Positions 55,151 through 64,000 of a DNA stretch of 64,000 bases are shown here, in pieces (position 1 is the stretch's first letter; each line of letters begins with the position of its first letter). The DNA comes from Ampullaceana balthica (Eukaryota > Mollusca > Gastropoda > Lymnaeidae), in NCBI GenBank assembly GCA_944989445.1, contig CALYLW010000019.1:1982648-2046647 (forward strand), in the 5' to 3' direction. Both the position numbers and the translations under genes were made by a program. Below the pieces are notes generated by a model. That model did no database searches and was not told the origin of the DNA. It saw only the letters and a list, made by a program, of their open reading frames with translations.

Positions 55151-55364
55151 ATGGCTTAAGAGGGGGGGGGTGAGGGGGGGGAATAAACTACAGGATTTAC
55201 TTTTGGTTGCGCAATGTTGTCATCGAGTGGTTGTGGGATTGTTAGGGTGTCGTTTTAGAAATTCAATTTGTTGATAAACAGATATCTCTTTTAATATTAA
55301 ATCTTCATCTATAATTTTCTAGGTTTCTTTTTTTTTAGACTGGCGCAAAGCAACACTTTCTAGT

Positions 55365-55485
55365 AAAATGGAATCGATGTGAACTGAGCTGATAATCTAT
55401 TTGATATAGAATCGATGTGAGCTGAGCAGAGAATCTATTTGATATAGAATCTATGTGAACAGAGCAGAGAATCTATTTGATATTA
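55365..55485. repeat. About 39-bp minisatellite, 3 copies
   Basis: AATCGATGTGA(A/G)CTGAGC, AGAATCTATTTGATAT recurs three times. Confidence 0.88.
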
Positions 55486-56074
55486 TCTTGAAACCTACCA
55501 AGTTACAGTTTATTATTAATGACCGCCACCTCACCCCCGTCCCCGTCATTTCCCGGCTACTGAATTACCGCTGTCGGACATGATTTCAGTTATTTATTGG
55601 ATCCGTCGGAACTTGGACTTGGTGAGACTCGAGACGAAACAGAAGTGAAATGAGGCTACGGGAGCCAGGGCAAAGAATTCCCTCTACACTCCCGGGGGCG
55701 GGGAGGGGGAGGGAGGCGCGGCTGGAGGATGGGGTGCAGTGAGGAGAGGCTAAATCGTCAAAATCTGGCCAGGGGTAATTTTGTCAGGATCGATGTCAAG
55801 AGTGTGTGGAGGGGAGGGGGGAATTGTGGGTGGGGGCGATGAGATATTACAGGGGAAGGAGACCCAGCTAGACTGGGAGGGGGGTGCTACCCCATCGGAG
55901 GACATGGCCGTGACCAGTTCAATGTCCATCTCCTACCGAAGTCTTTTCATGCTAGCCGTGATGGTTTACGGAGATATTGATCTCTGAATGAACCAGTGAT
56001 CTCCATCGCGTTGTTGGGCTGAACAGAACTCCATTGGCTTACAACTGAACGGTAACTCTTTAGTCAATTACAAT
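55486..56074. other. Synapsin intron 1, GC-richer stretch without recognised feature
   Basis: G-rich around 55685-55890 (GGGGGCGGGGAGGGGGAGGG). The + frame at 55781-55987 has no domain and no matching splice sites. Confidence 0.4.
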
Positions 56075-56695
56075 AACCTGTAATAGCCAGCAAAAACCTG
56101 TAATAGCCAGCAAAAACCTGTAATAGCCAGCAATAACCTGTAATAGCCCGCAATATCATGTATTAGCCAGCGATAGCCTGTAATAGCCAGCAATAGCCTG
56201 TAATAGCCAGCAATAACCTGTAGCAGCCAGTAATAACCAGTGATAGCCAGCAATAATATGTAATAGCCAGCAATAACCTGTAATAGCCAGCAATAACCTA
56301 AAATAACCGGCAATAAAAAAACCTTTTATAGCCAGCAATAACCTGTAATAGCCAGCAATAACCTGTAATAGCCAGCAATAACATGTAATAGCTAGCAATA
56401 ACCTGTAATAGCCAGTAATAACCTAAAATAACCAGCAAAAAAAACCTTGTAAAGCCAGCAATAACCTGTAATAGTCAGCAATAACCTGTAATAGCCAGCA
56501 ATAACCAGTAATGGCCAGCAGTAGCCTGTAATAGCCAGCAATAACCAGTAATGGCCAGCAATAATCTGTAATAGCCAGCAATAACCAGTAATGGCCAGCA
56601 GTAGCCTGTAATAGCCAGCAATAACCAGTAATGGCCAGCAGTAGCCTGTAATAGCCAGCAATAACCAGTAATGGCCAGCAGTAGCCTGTATCACT
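56075..56695. repeat. 20-bp minisatellite, about 31 copies, synapsin intron 1
   Basis: The unit is TAATAGCCAGCAATAACCTG, with AACCAGTAATGGCC and AGTAGCCTG variants that form a regular longer pattern in the second half (56500-56690). Confidence 0.95.
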
Positions 56696-56744
56696 ATAAC
56701 TTGTACCGATCTTCACTTGTTAATTATCTGTTTATAACATTAGA

Positions 56745-57310
56745 GGCGTTCCAAAAGTCTTCAATTTAAAAAATACAAATAAAATTTAATTTTTAATTTT
56801 TTATCACACTCTAAAAATTTTCGGAAGACTGTTCCACAATAATTGTGCCTCCAATTCAAAAGAGCGCACGCAAAGAGACTTCCTCGTATGTCCATCCATT
56901 TCGGGAACTTTCAGAAGGGACTGCGTAGCAGATGACAGCCCCTTTAGATATACATGTTCCGTTTAAATACTGTTGCGCTCATCCGTTCATACAGCTATAA
57001 AATAGTGACTAAATCTTACGGTCTATTCTTTCAGTCACACGAACCCAGTGTAATCCTCAAATAGAATCCGCGCTGCAGCATTTTCTACTTTCTGGAGCTT
57101 CTGCTGCTTGTTTTGAGGCTATCCCAAAAGATTACTGTTGCAGTAATGAAGTCTTGATTGTATTAGGGGAACTGCAACGGTATTTTCTGTTCTTTTAATA
57201 AGCTGAGGGCGCAACAGACCCAGGGCAAAAAGAGAATTAAAAAAAACCCTTGACCACAGGACAATAGGTGAGGTCATCGTGAGTTTTCTGTCGATAAAGA
57301 TGCCTTGATC
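56745..57310 (-). pseudogene. CR1/Rex-like LINE fragment in synapsin intron 1
   Basis: Minus-strand translation from 57310 downwards reads PNTVRDQGIFIDRKLTM, then KRTENTVAVPLIQSRLHYCN and QKLQKVENAAARILFED. These are the post-catalytic segments of CR1-group reverse transcriptases (P.TVRDLGV.ID..L.M, SRLDYCN, LQ.VQNAAAR). Frames are interrupted by stops near 56740 and by small deletions. The 5' direction of the element runs straight into the 26-bp array at 57.3 kb. Confidence 0.8.
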
Positions 57311-59935
57311 TCTGACGGTGTTGGGCGGCCTTGATCTCTGACGGTGTTGGGCAGCCTTGATCTCTGACGGTGTTGGGCGGCCTTGATCTCTGGCAGTGTT
57401 GGGCGGCCTTGATATCTGACGGTGTTGGGAGGCCTTGATCTCTGACAGTGTTGGGCGGCCTTGATCTCTGACGGTGTTGGACGGCCTTGATCTCTGACGG
57501 TGTTGGGCGGCCTTGATCTCTGACAGTGTTGGGCGGCCTTGATCTCTGACGGTGTTGGGCAGCCTTGATCTCTGAAGGTGTTGGGCGGCCTTGATCTCTG
57601 GCAGTGTTGGGCGGCCTTGATATCTGACGGTGTTGGGAGGCCTTGATCTCTGACAGTGTTGGGCGGCCTTGATCTCTGACGGTGTTGGACGGCCTTGATC
57701 TCTGACGGTGTTGGGCGGCCTTGATCTCTGACAGTGTTGGGCGGCCTTGATCTCTGACGGTGTTGGGCAGCCTTGATCTCTGAAGGTGTTGGGCGGCCTT
57801 GATCTCTGAAGGTGTTGGGCGGCCTTGATCTCTGACAGTGTTGGGCGGCCTTGATCTCTGACAGTGTTGGGCGGCCTTGATCTCTGACGGTGTTGGGCGG
57901 CCTTGATCTCTGACAGTGTTGGGCGGCCTTGATATCTGACGGTGTTGGGTGGCCTTGATATCTGACGGTGTTAGGAGGCCTTGATCTCTGACGGTGTTGG
58001 GAGGCCTTGATATCTGACGGTGTTGGGAGGCCTTGATATCTGACGGTGTTTGGAGGCCTTGATCTCTGACGACGGTGTTGGGCGGCCTTGATCTCTGACC
58101 ACGGTGTTGGGAGGCCTTGATATCTGACGGTGTTGGGAGGCCTTGATCTCTGGCGGTGTTGGGAGGCCTTGATATCTGACGGTGTTGGGAGGCCTTGATC
58201 TCTGACAGTGTTGGGAGGCCTTGATCTCTGACGACGGTTTTGGGCGGCCTTGATCTCTGACGGTGTTGGGAGGCCTTGATCTCTGACGGTGTTGGGAGGC
58301 CTTTATATCTGACGGTGTTGGGAGGCCTCGATATCTGACGGTGTTGGGAGGCCTTGATCTCTGACGGTGTTGGGAGGCCTTGATCTCTGACGGTGTTGGG
58401 AGGCCTTGATCTCTGACGGTGTTGGGAGGCCTTGATATCTGACGGTGTTGGGAGGCCTTGATATCTGACGGTGTTTGGAGGCCTTGATCTCTGACGACGG
58501 TGTTGGGCGGCCTTGATCTCTGACGACGGTGTTGGGAGGCCTTGATATCTGACGGTGTTGGGAGGCCACGATCTCTGGCGGTGTTGGGAGGCCTTGATAT
58601 CTGACGGTGTTGGGAGGCCTTGATCTCTGACAGTGTTGGGAGGCCTTGATCTCTGACGACGGTGTTGGGCGGCCTTGATCTCTGACGGTGTTGGGGGGCC
58701 TTGATATCTGACGGTGTTGGGAGGCCTTGATCTCTGACAGTGTTGGGCGGCCTTGATCTCTGACGGTGTTGGACGGCCTTGATCTCTGACGGTGTTGGGC
58801 GGCCTTGATCTCTGACAGTGTTGGGCGGCCTTGATCTCTGACGGTGTTGGGCAGCCTTGATCTCTGAAGGTGTTGGGCGGCCTTGATCTCTGAAGGTGTT
58901 GGGCGGCCTTGATCTCTGACAGTGTTGGGCGGCCTTGATCTCTGACAGTGTTGGGCGGCCTTGATCTCTGACGGTGTTGGGCGGCCTTGATCTCTGACAG
59001 TGTTGGGCGGCCTTGATATCTGACGGTGTTGGGTGGCCTTGATATCTGACGGTGTTAGGAGGCCTTGATCTCTGACGGTGTTGGGAGGCCTTGATATCTG
59101 ACGGTGTTGGGAGGCCTTGATATCTGACGGTGTTTGGAGGCCTTGATCTCTGACGACGGTGTTGGGCGGCCTTGATCTCTGACCACGGTGTTGGGAGGCC
59201 TTGATATCTGACGGTGTTGGGAGGCCTTGATCTCTGGCGGTGTTGGGAGGCCTTGATATCTGACGGTGTTGGGAGGCCTTGATCTCTGACAGTGTTGGGA
59301 GGCCTTGATCTCTGACGACGGTTTTGGGCGGCCTTGATCTCTGACGGTGTTGGGAGGCCTTGATCTCTGACGGTGTTGGGAGGCCTTTATATCTGACGGT
59401 GTTGGGAGGCCTCGATATCTGACGGTGTTGGGAGGCCTTGATCTCTGACGGTGTTGGGAGGCCTTGATCTCTGACGGTGTTGGGAGGCCTTGATCTCTGA
59501 CGGTGTTGGGAGGCCTTGATATCTGACGGTGTTGGGAGGCCTTGATATCTGACGGTGTTTGGAGGCCTTGATCTCTGACGACGGTGTTGGGCGGCCTTGA
59601 TCTCTGACGACGGTGTTGGGAGGCCTTGATATCTGACGGTGTTGGGAGGCCACGATCTCTGGCGGTGTTGGGAGGCCTTGATATCTGACGGTGTTGGGAG
59701 GCCTTGATCTCTGACAGTGTTGGGAGGCCTTGATCTCTGACGACGGTGTTGGGCGGCCTTGATCTCTGACGGTGTTGGGGGGCCTTGATCTCTGACGGTG
59801 TTGGGAGGCCTTTATATCTGACGGTGTTGGGAGGCCTTGATATCTGACGGTGTTGGGAGGCCTTGATCTCTGACGGTGTTGGGAGGCCTTGATCTCTGAC
59901 GGTGTTGGGAGGCCTTGATATCTGACGGTGTTTGA
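57290..59935. repeat. 26-bp minisatellite, about 100 copies, derived from the LINE
   Basis: The unit is GGCCTTGATCTCTGACGGTG plus TTGGGC. On the minus strand it codes NTVRDQG, the same motif that begins the adjoining LINE fragment, so the unit comes from LINE coding sequence. Variants include GATATC, ACAGTG and 29-bp forms with an extra GAC. Marker variants recur at an offset of 1084 bp (GGACGGCC at 57686 and 58770; CCACGATCTCTGG at 58567 and 59651; CCTTTATATC at 58302 and 59386), showing a duplicated block of about 1.08 kb. Confidence 0.96.
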
Positions 59936-62419
59936 GAAGGGGATGTCACAAGTGCTGACATTTGTTTTGATGATATGTTTGCTTCTTTCCGAAGATTGAC
60001 GCCAGAGACACATATAATTTGAAATTGAACGATAATAATACAGATGCATCTGTTTGATGCCATCCATGATTTTACAAGACAGCATTCTTAAGCATGATTG
60101 CTGTCTCACCCACATTTTGTGCCCACGATTTCTTCATTGTACACGTCCATTCCTCATGCTGATGGCCTCACCGCAATCTCATTTTTTCTATTAAAAAAAG
60201 CGAATCTCAGGATCCTCGCAAGTGCCATACTACGATTGAATGAGCTGGTCCTAAATTTAAACTCGTTTGAGTTAGACGGACAGTTTTTTGTTATCAAACT
60301 AGTGGACTTTCCGCGTGCATGGCGGACGTGATAACCACTACACTTCCGATCATATGTTATTCGGTGAAGGAACAAAGCAAGTTACCGCAAGAAAAATTGT
60401 TGCCCCCCCCTTTTTTTTTAAAAAAAATATTTTTTTCATCCCACTACGCTTGCCATCAGTGATCGGTCGACCCCAGCGAGGGCCATTCATCGTGTTCATT
60501 TGCACATACTCGCTTTGGTGAAATATATATACAGATAGATTTTATTACTAATGTAAGTACGTACTTTATGTTTATTGTACTGTTGAAGGCATGAGCCGAA
60601 ACGTTTACTGTCGTGTTAGTTTAATAATAAAGCTCACATTTATTGTTTTCATTACACAATTTGTTTGTGTATTTTATATTTTATTTAAAAGTTTTATCGC
60701 AGTCCTATACTATATTTTACAAGGCAGCATTCTTCGACAGCCCGAACAGCGGCAGCACAGCTCGAAGGATCCGGGTAAAAGCGGAAAGCTGTGTTTCATC
60801 CATAAATATTTTTTGAGAAAACAAATAACATGAATTCTGTGACAACAATGAGATTACCTTCATCTTGAAAGAATCCCCTAAACACCCCCACATCCCCACT
60901 TTACTTTTGGTACGCCCCTGAAAACGTATTGGCTGTTTCTCATTTACAGGCCAGTACAGCAACACGCATGCGCGGAAGTCGAGTCCCTGCTATATCTTTG
61001 GGAGTGAAAGAGGTCGATATGCTGTGGCCTTACGTCACACATACACCAATCTTTCTCTTTCAATTTTATTTTATGAGTCTTCTTATCTTCTCTCTTAGAT
61101 CGTACACTTCCAATATTAATATATTTACCTTCACATACCAAAGTTCTTGAATTATCTATTAATTTCTAAGAAAATATACAATCAATATACATAATTCCCG
61201 TTGTCTGTATGTATGGATGTAACTAGGTGGCGCTGCGAAATTTGTAATGCTGTTAGATGTCGCTGCGATCAACATAATAAAATTACTGCACCAAAAATAA
61301 CACTTTTGGAACGTTCCGCATAAAATTGTTCAATATGATAATAAATGAATCAAATAAAAATAAATAAAAGTTCTGTATTACATTATTTATTATTCTGATG
61401 TGTATTTTTTTCAACATTAATAGATTTCATCTGAAATGTATTCATTTTGAAAACTTCTGTCATTTTTTACGGGTTACACTAGTTATATAAGAATTACTTA
61501 ATAAATAATAACTGATGAACAAAAATAAATTTAAAATATAGGTATTTATAAATATATAAGAATTTGACTAAAAATAAAAATATTGATAAATATATAGCCT
61601 CCGAATAGATAAATACATCAGAATAGATACATATCTAATTTTTTAAAATAAATAAGAATTGATGTGTTCATAAAAATCGGTAACAATATTTTCCAGTTGA
61701 TGTTTATATCTCAATGGTTTTGTTTTACTTGCAAAAACTACCAATAAATACATCAACAATTTAAAGATTGGCAATAGAAAGATTGAACATTACAACATTA
61801 GAAATACTTATTAGCAATGAATAGATCTATATTGTTTTCATTGCACACTTTGTTTGTGTATTTTGTATTGTATTAGCAATGAAAACTGGTTTAATTGCTT
61901 ACCTTAATATTGTTAATGTTTTAATTGCCAAACTTTTTATTGCTAATGTTTTAATTGCTAATTTCTAGATTGCTTATGTTTAAAAGAAAGTAAACCTTTT
62001 AACTAAACACTCTCAGACCAAAGAATGATATAAAAACTTACAAAAATAAATGGCGAATTTCAGGACAGAAAGAAAAGATGTTTATCGATCGGTCCACACT
62101 TGATGCCGTCTGCTGTGTCCTCATCACTTTACAACTAATCTCCTTCCCAAATGTTTAAACTTACGAGTTGTCCTGTCTCACCCAGAGTTATCTGTCCCTT
62201 GTGTCTGCACGCAACAATGATGGAGCACTTTTCATTGAATCTTTTGGTCTTTCTTTTATATGAACTCCTGAACTTCCATTATTTTACTCGTTAATTATTT
62301 GCTTGTGCACCATCAAGTCATTGGTGTGATATTTAATACTCTTACTTGGGCTACCCACTAACCGGGAAACGCCTCTGAACCTGAGGTTCAGTCCATAATG
62401 AAGTGTATTACTTCTCAAA
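59936..62419. other. Synapsin intron 1, AT-rich, no gene recognised
   Basis: 59936-60120 is open on the minus strand and may be the decayed upstream part of the LINE. 60920-60960 contains transposon-end-like GGTACGCCCCTG. 61.2-62.0 kb is very AT-rich with TATTAGCAATG-type short repeats. The frames of 60-80 codons are unsupported. Confidence 0.4.
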
Positions 62420-63222
62420 GATTGTGTTAAATCATCAGGATCTGTAACTCTTGTTTTCCCTGTTAAATCATCAAGATATGTAACTGTTGTTTTCCCTGTT
62501 AAATCATCAAGATATATATGTAACTCTTGTTTTCCCTGTTAAATCATCAATATCTGTAACTGTTGTTTTCCCTGTTAAATCATCAAGATCTGTAACTGTT
62601 GTTTTCTCTGTTAAATCATCAAGATCTGTAACTGTTGTTTTCCCTGTTTAATCATCAAGATCTGTAATTCTTGTTTTCCCTGTTAAATCATCAAGATCTG
62701 TAACTGTTGTTTCCCTGTTTAATCATCAAGATCTGTAATTCTTGTTTACCCTGTTAAATCATCAAGATCTGTAACTGTTGTTTTCCCTATTAAATCATCA
62801 AGATCTGTAAATCTTGTTTTCCCTGTTAAATCATCAAGATCTGTAACTGTTGTTTTCCCTGTTAAATCATCAAGATCTGTAACTGTTATTTTCCCTGTTT
62901 AATCATCAAGATCTGTAATTCTTGTTTACCCTGTTAAATCATCAAGATCTGTAACTGTTGTTTTCCCTGTTTAATCATCAAGATCTGTAATTCTTTTTTA
63001 CCCTGTTAATTCATCAAGATCTGTAACTGTTGTTTTCCCTGTTAAATCATCAAGATCTGTAAATCTTGTTTTCCCTGTTAAATCATCAAGATCTGTAACT
63101 GTTGTTTTCCCTGTTAAATCATCAAGATCTGTAACTGTTATTTTCCCTGTTTAATCATCAAGATCTGTAATTCTTGTTTACCCTGTTAAATCATCAAGAT
63201 CTGTAACTGTTATTTTCCCTCC
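62420..63222. repeat. 36-bp minisatellite, about 22 copies, ending at the exon-2 acceptor
   Basis: The unit is GTTAAATCATCAAGATCTGT followed by AACTGTTGTTTTCCCT. Variants include TTTAATC, ATTCTTGTTTACC and AAATCTTG. The last unit ends TATTTTCCCT and is followed by CCCAACAG, the acceptor at 63228, so the array supplies the polypyrimidine tract. Confidence 0.95.
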
Positions 63223-63228
63223 CAACAG

Positions 63229-63378
63229 GTCCAAATATTTTAGGGGAAAGAAATTGTTCGGTGACTGGGACGTGCGGGTGGAACAAGCGCAATTCTCAGA
63301 GCTCAATCTGGCAGCTTACTCGGACAGCGGGACTATGGTGGACATCCAGGTGACACGGAACGGGAACAAGGTAGTCAG
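63229..63378 (+). CDS. Syn: Synapsin, second coding exon (residues 83-133)
   Basis: The acceptor CCCAACAG ends at 63228. The first G completes the Trp codon split from exon 1, then SKYFRGKKLFGDWDVRVEQ and FSELNLAAY follow, closely matching the synapsin domain C start (KYFKGKK..G..DI.VEQAEF..LNL.A). The exon ends with VTRNGNKVV and AG of an Arg codon (AG|GTGAGA at 63378, phase 2). It is 150 bp and uninterrupted. This part forms the first alpha/beta subdomain of domain C, which contributes to dimerisation in known synapsin structures. Confidence 0.95.
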
Positions 63379-63490
63379 GTGAGAGACAGTGTAGTCAGGT
63401 GAAATAGTAAGGTAGTCAGGTGAGAAACAATGTACTCAGGTAAAATGTAAGGTAGTCAGGTGAGAAACAATGTACTCAGGTGAACTGTAA
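63371..63490 (+). repeat. Tandem copies of the exon-2 end and donor
   Basis: GTAGTCAGGTGA, the last exon bases plus the start of the intron, occurs at 63371 (real), 63391, 63412 and 63452. GTACTCAGGT occurs at 63432 and 63472. The units are 20 and 40 bp. Several copies keep a strong donor (AG|GTGAGA). Confidence 0.92.
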
Positions 63491-63494
63491 GGTA

Positions 63495-63674
63495 TATCCT
63501 CCTGCTCTCCCATGTTTATCAATCTAACATTTTAAGAAAGTCAGTTCAATTTTTGTTTTTGGTTTTTTAATAAGTCGTGTGTTTTCATCTGTATTTGTAT
63601 CATAAATGACTCGTTTGAACATCATTGATCATTCTACCTGTCACTGATTCTGGTCTTTCATTTCCTATGCCCAG
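63495..63674. other. Synapsin intron 2 remainder and acceptor
   Basis: The intron (63379-63674, 296 bp) ends TTTCCTATGCCCAG at 63674. Confidence 0.85.
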
Positions 63675-63825
63675 GTCATTTAAGCCAGATTTTCTCTTAA
63701 TACGTCAGCACGCCAGAGATGCCCAGGAGGACTGGCGGAACCTGTTGCTAGGATTTAAATACGGGTCTATCCCTAGCGTCAACTCACTGACTGCCGAATA
63801 CAACTTCCTGGACAAACCCTGGGTG
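63675..63825 (+). CDS. Syn: Synapsin, third coding exon (residues 133-183)
   Basis: The first G completes Arg, then [35 protein letters not shown] and YNFLDKPWV follow, matching the most conserved part of domain C (SLKPDFVLIRQHA, GIPSVNS, YNF.DKPWVF). The exon ends in phase 0 at GTG|GTGAGT. In vertebrates the next residues are FAQM; they would be on the next exon outside the window. The substitution of acidic and Gln residues (DAQED) where vertebrates have a short basic loop is a lineage difference, not a break. No stop or frameshift is seen. Confidence 0.95.
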
Positions 63826-63896
63826 GTGAGTATCTTTGTTGTTGTTGTTGTTGTGGTGGTGAGTATGTTTGTTGTTGTTAGTATAGGGGTGAGTTT
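63823..63896 (+). repeat. Tandem copies of the exon-3 donor
   Basis: GTGGTGAGTAT at the true donor (63823) is repeated exactly at 63856, separated by a (GTT)n run, and GGGGTGAGTTT follows at 63886. Confidence 0.88.
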
Positions 63897-64000
63897 ACCC
63901 CATCTCTCAATGTCGCGTTGCTGTCCCATAAATTATCCAACGCTCTACATTGCCTGCACAGCCAATGGCGCTTATTTTCTCTAAAACCACCCACCACGTT
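63897..64000. other. Start of synapsin intron 3
   Basis: Open-looking sequence up to the window edge is intronic; no acceptor is seen. Confidence 0.6.

Noticed and set aside
51597..63674. TIMP gene nested in a synapsin intron
   Set aside because: In vertebrates and flies a TIMP gene lies inside a later synapsin intron. No cysteine-rich TIMP-like frame was seen in introns 1 and 2; it could lie beyond the window.

Overview
The window reads as nuclear DNA of an invertebrate animal, most likely a gastropod mollusc. This is inferred from an Aplysia-like synapsin N-terminus, split genes with GT-AG introns, AT-rich non-coding DNA, and several families of non-LTR, LTR and hAT elements. There is no bacterial-style gene packing. 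Coding sequence is a few percent of the window; most long open frames are tandem arrays without internal stops and are not genes.

Layout. 1-417 is the last coding exon of an upstream gene, with a poly(A) signal 24 bases after the stop. 1.2-8.7 kb holds a Harbinger-like MITE and large minisatellites (17, 24, 32 and 16 bp units). 8836-11798 is a hAT element with a perfect 8-bp target duplication and a second, decayed hAT nested inside it. 11985-13925 is a two-exon gene for a novel 308-residue single-pass membrane protein with an antisense LINE fragment in its intron. 14.8-28.4 kb is minisatellites, a LINE fossil and a dispersed AT-rich repeat family. 28.5-34.05 kb is a 56-bp minisatellite split by a 2.2-kb LINE. 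36-41.3 kb has mixed repeats, a hAT transposase fossil and a second MITE. 43995-48223 is an LTR retrotransposon with an intact gag and almost no pol, inserted in a 24-bp minisatellite.

The right side, 51190 to the end, is the 5' half of a synapsin gene on the + strand. Three coding exons are seen (51349-51596, 63229-63378, 63675-63825). They encode domain A with its kinase site at Ser9, a short linker, and the start of the ATP-grasp-like domain C. The gene continues beyond the window. Intron 1 (11.6 kb) is packed with minisatellites. One is a 33-bp array carrying eight perfect TGACGTCA sites, another grew out of a LINE reverse-transcriptase motif, and a third runs into the exon-2 acceptor.

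The main oddities are: local tandem copies of the 5' splice site behind all three synapsin donors; the CRE-type array in synapsin intron 1; a minisatellite seeded by a LINE codon motif; a retrotransposon Gag ending in a KH-like fold; LTRs that match in U3 but not in R/U5; and repeated insertion of elements into minisatellites. All gene calls rest on reading the sequence alone, with no database search.
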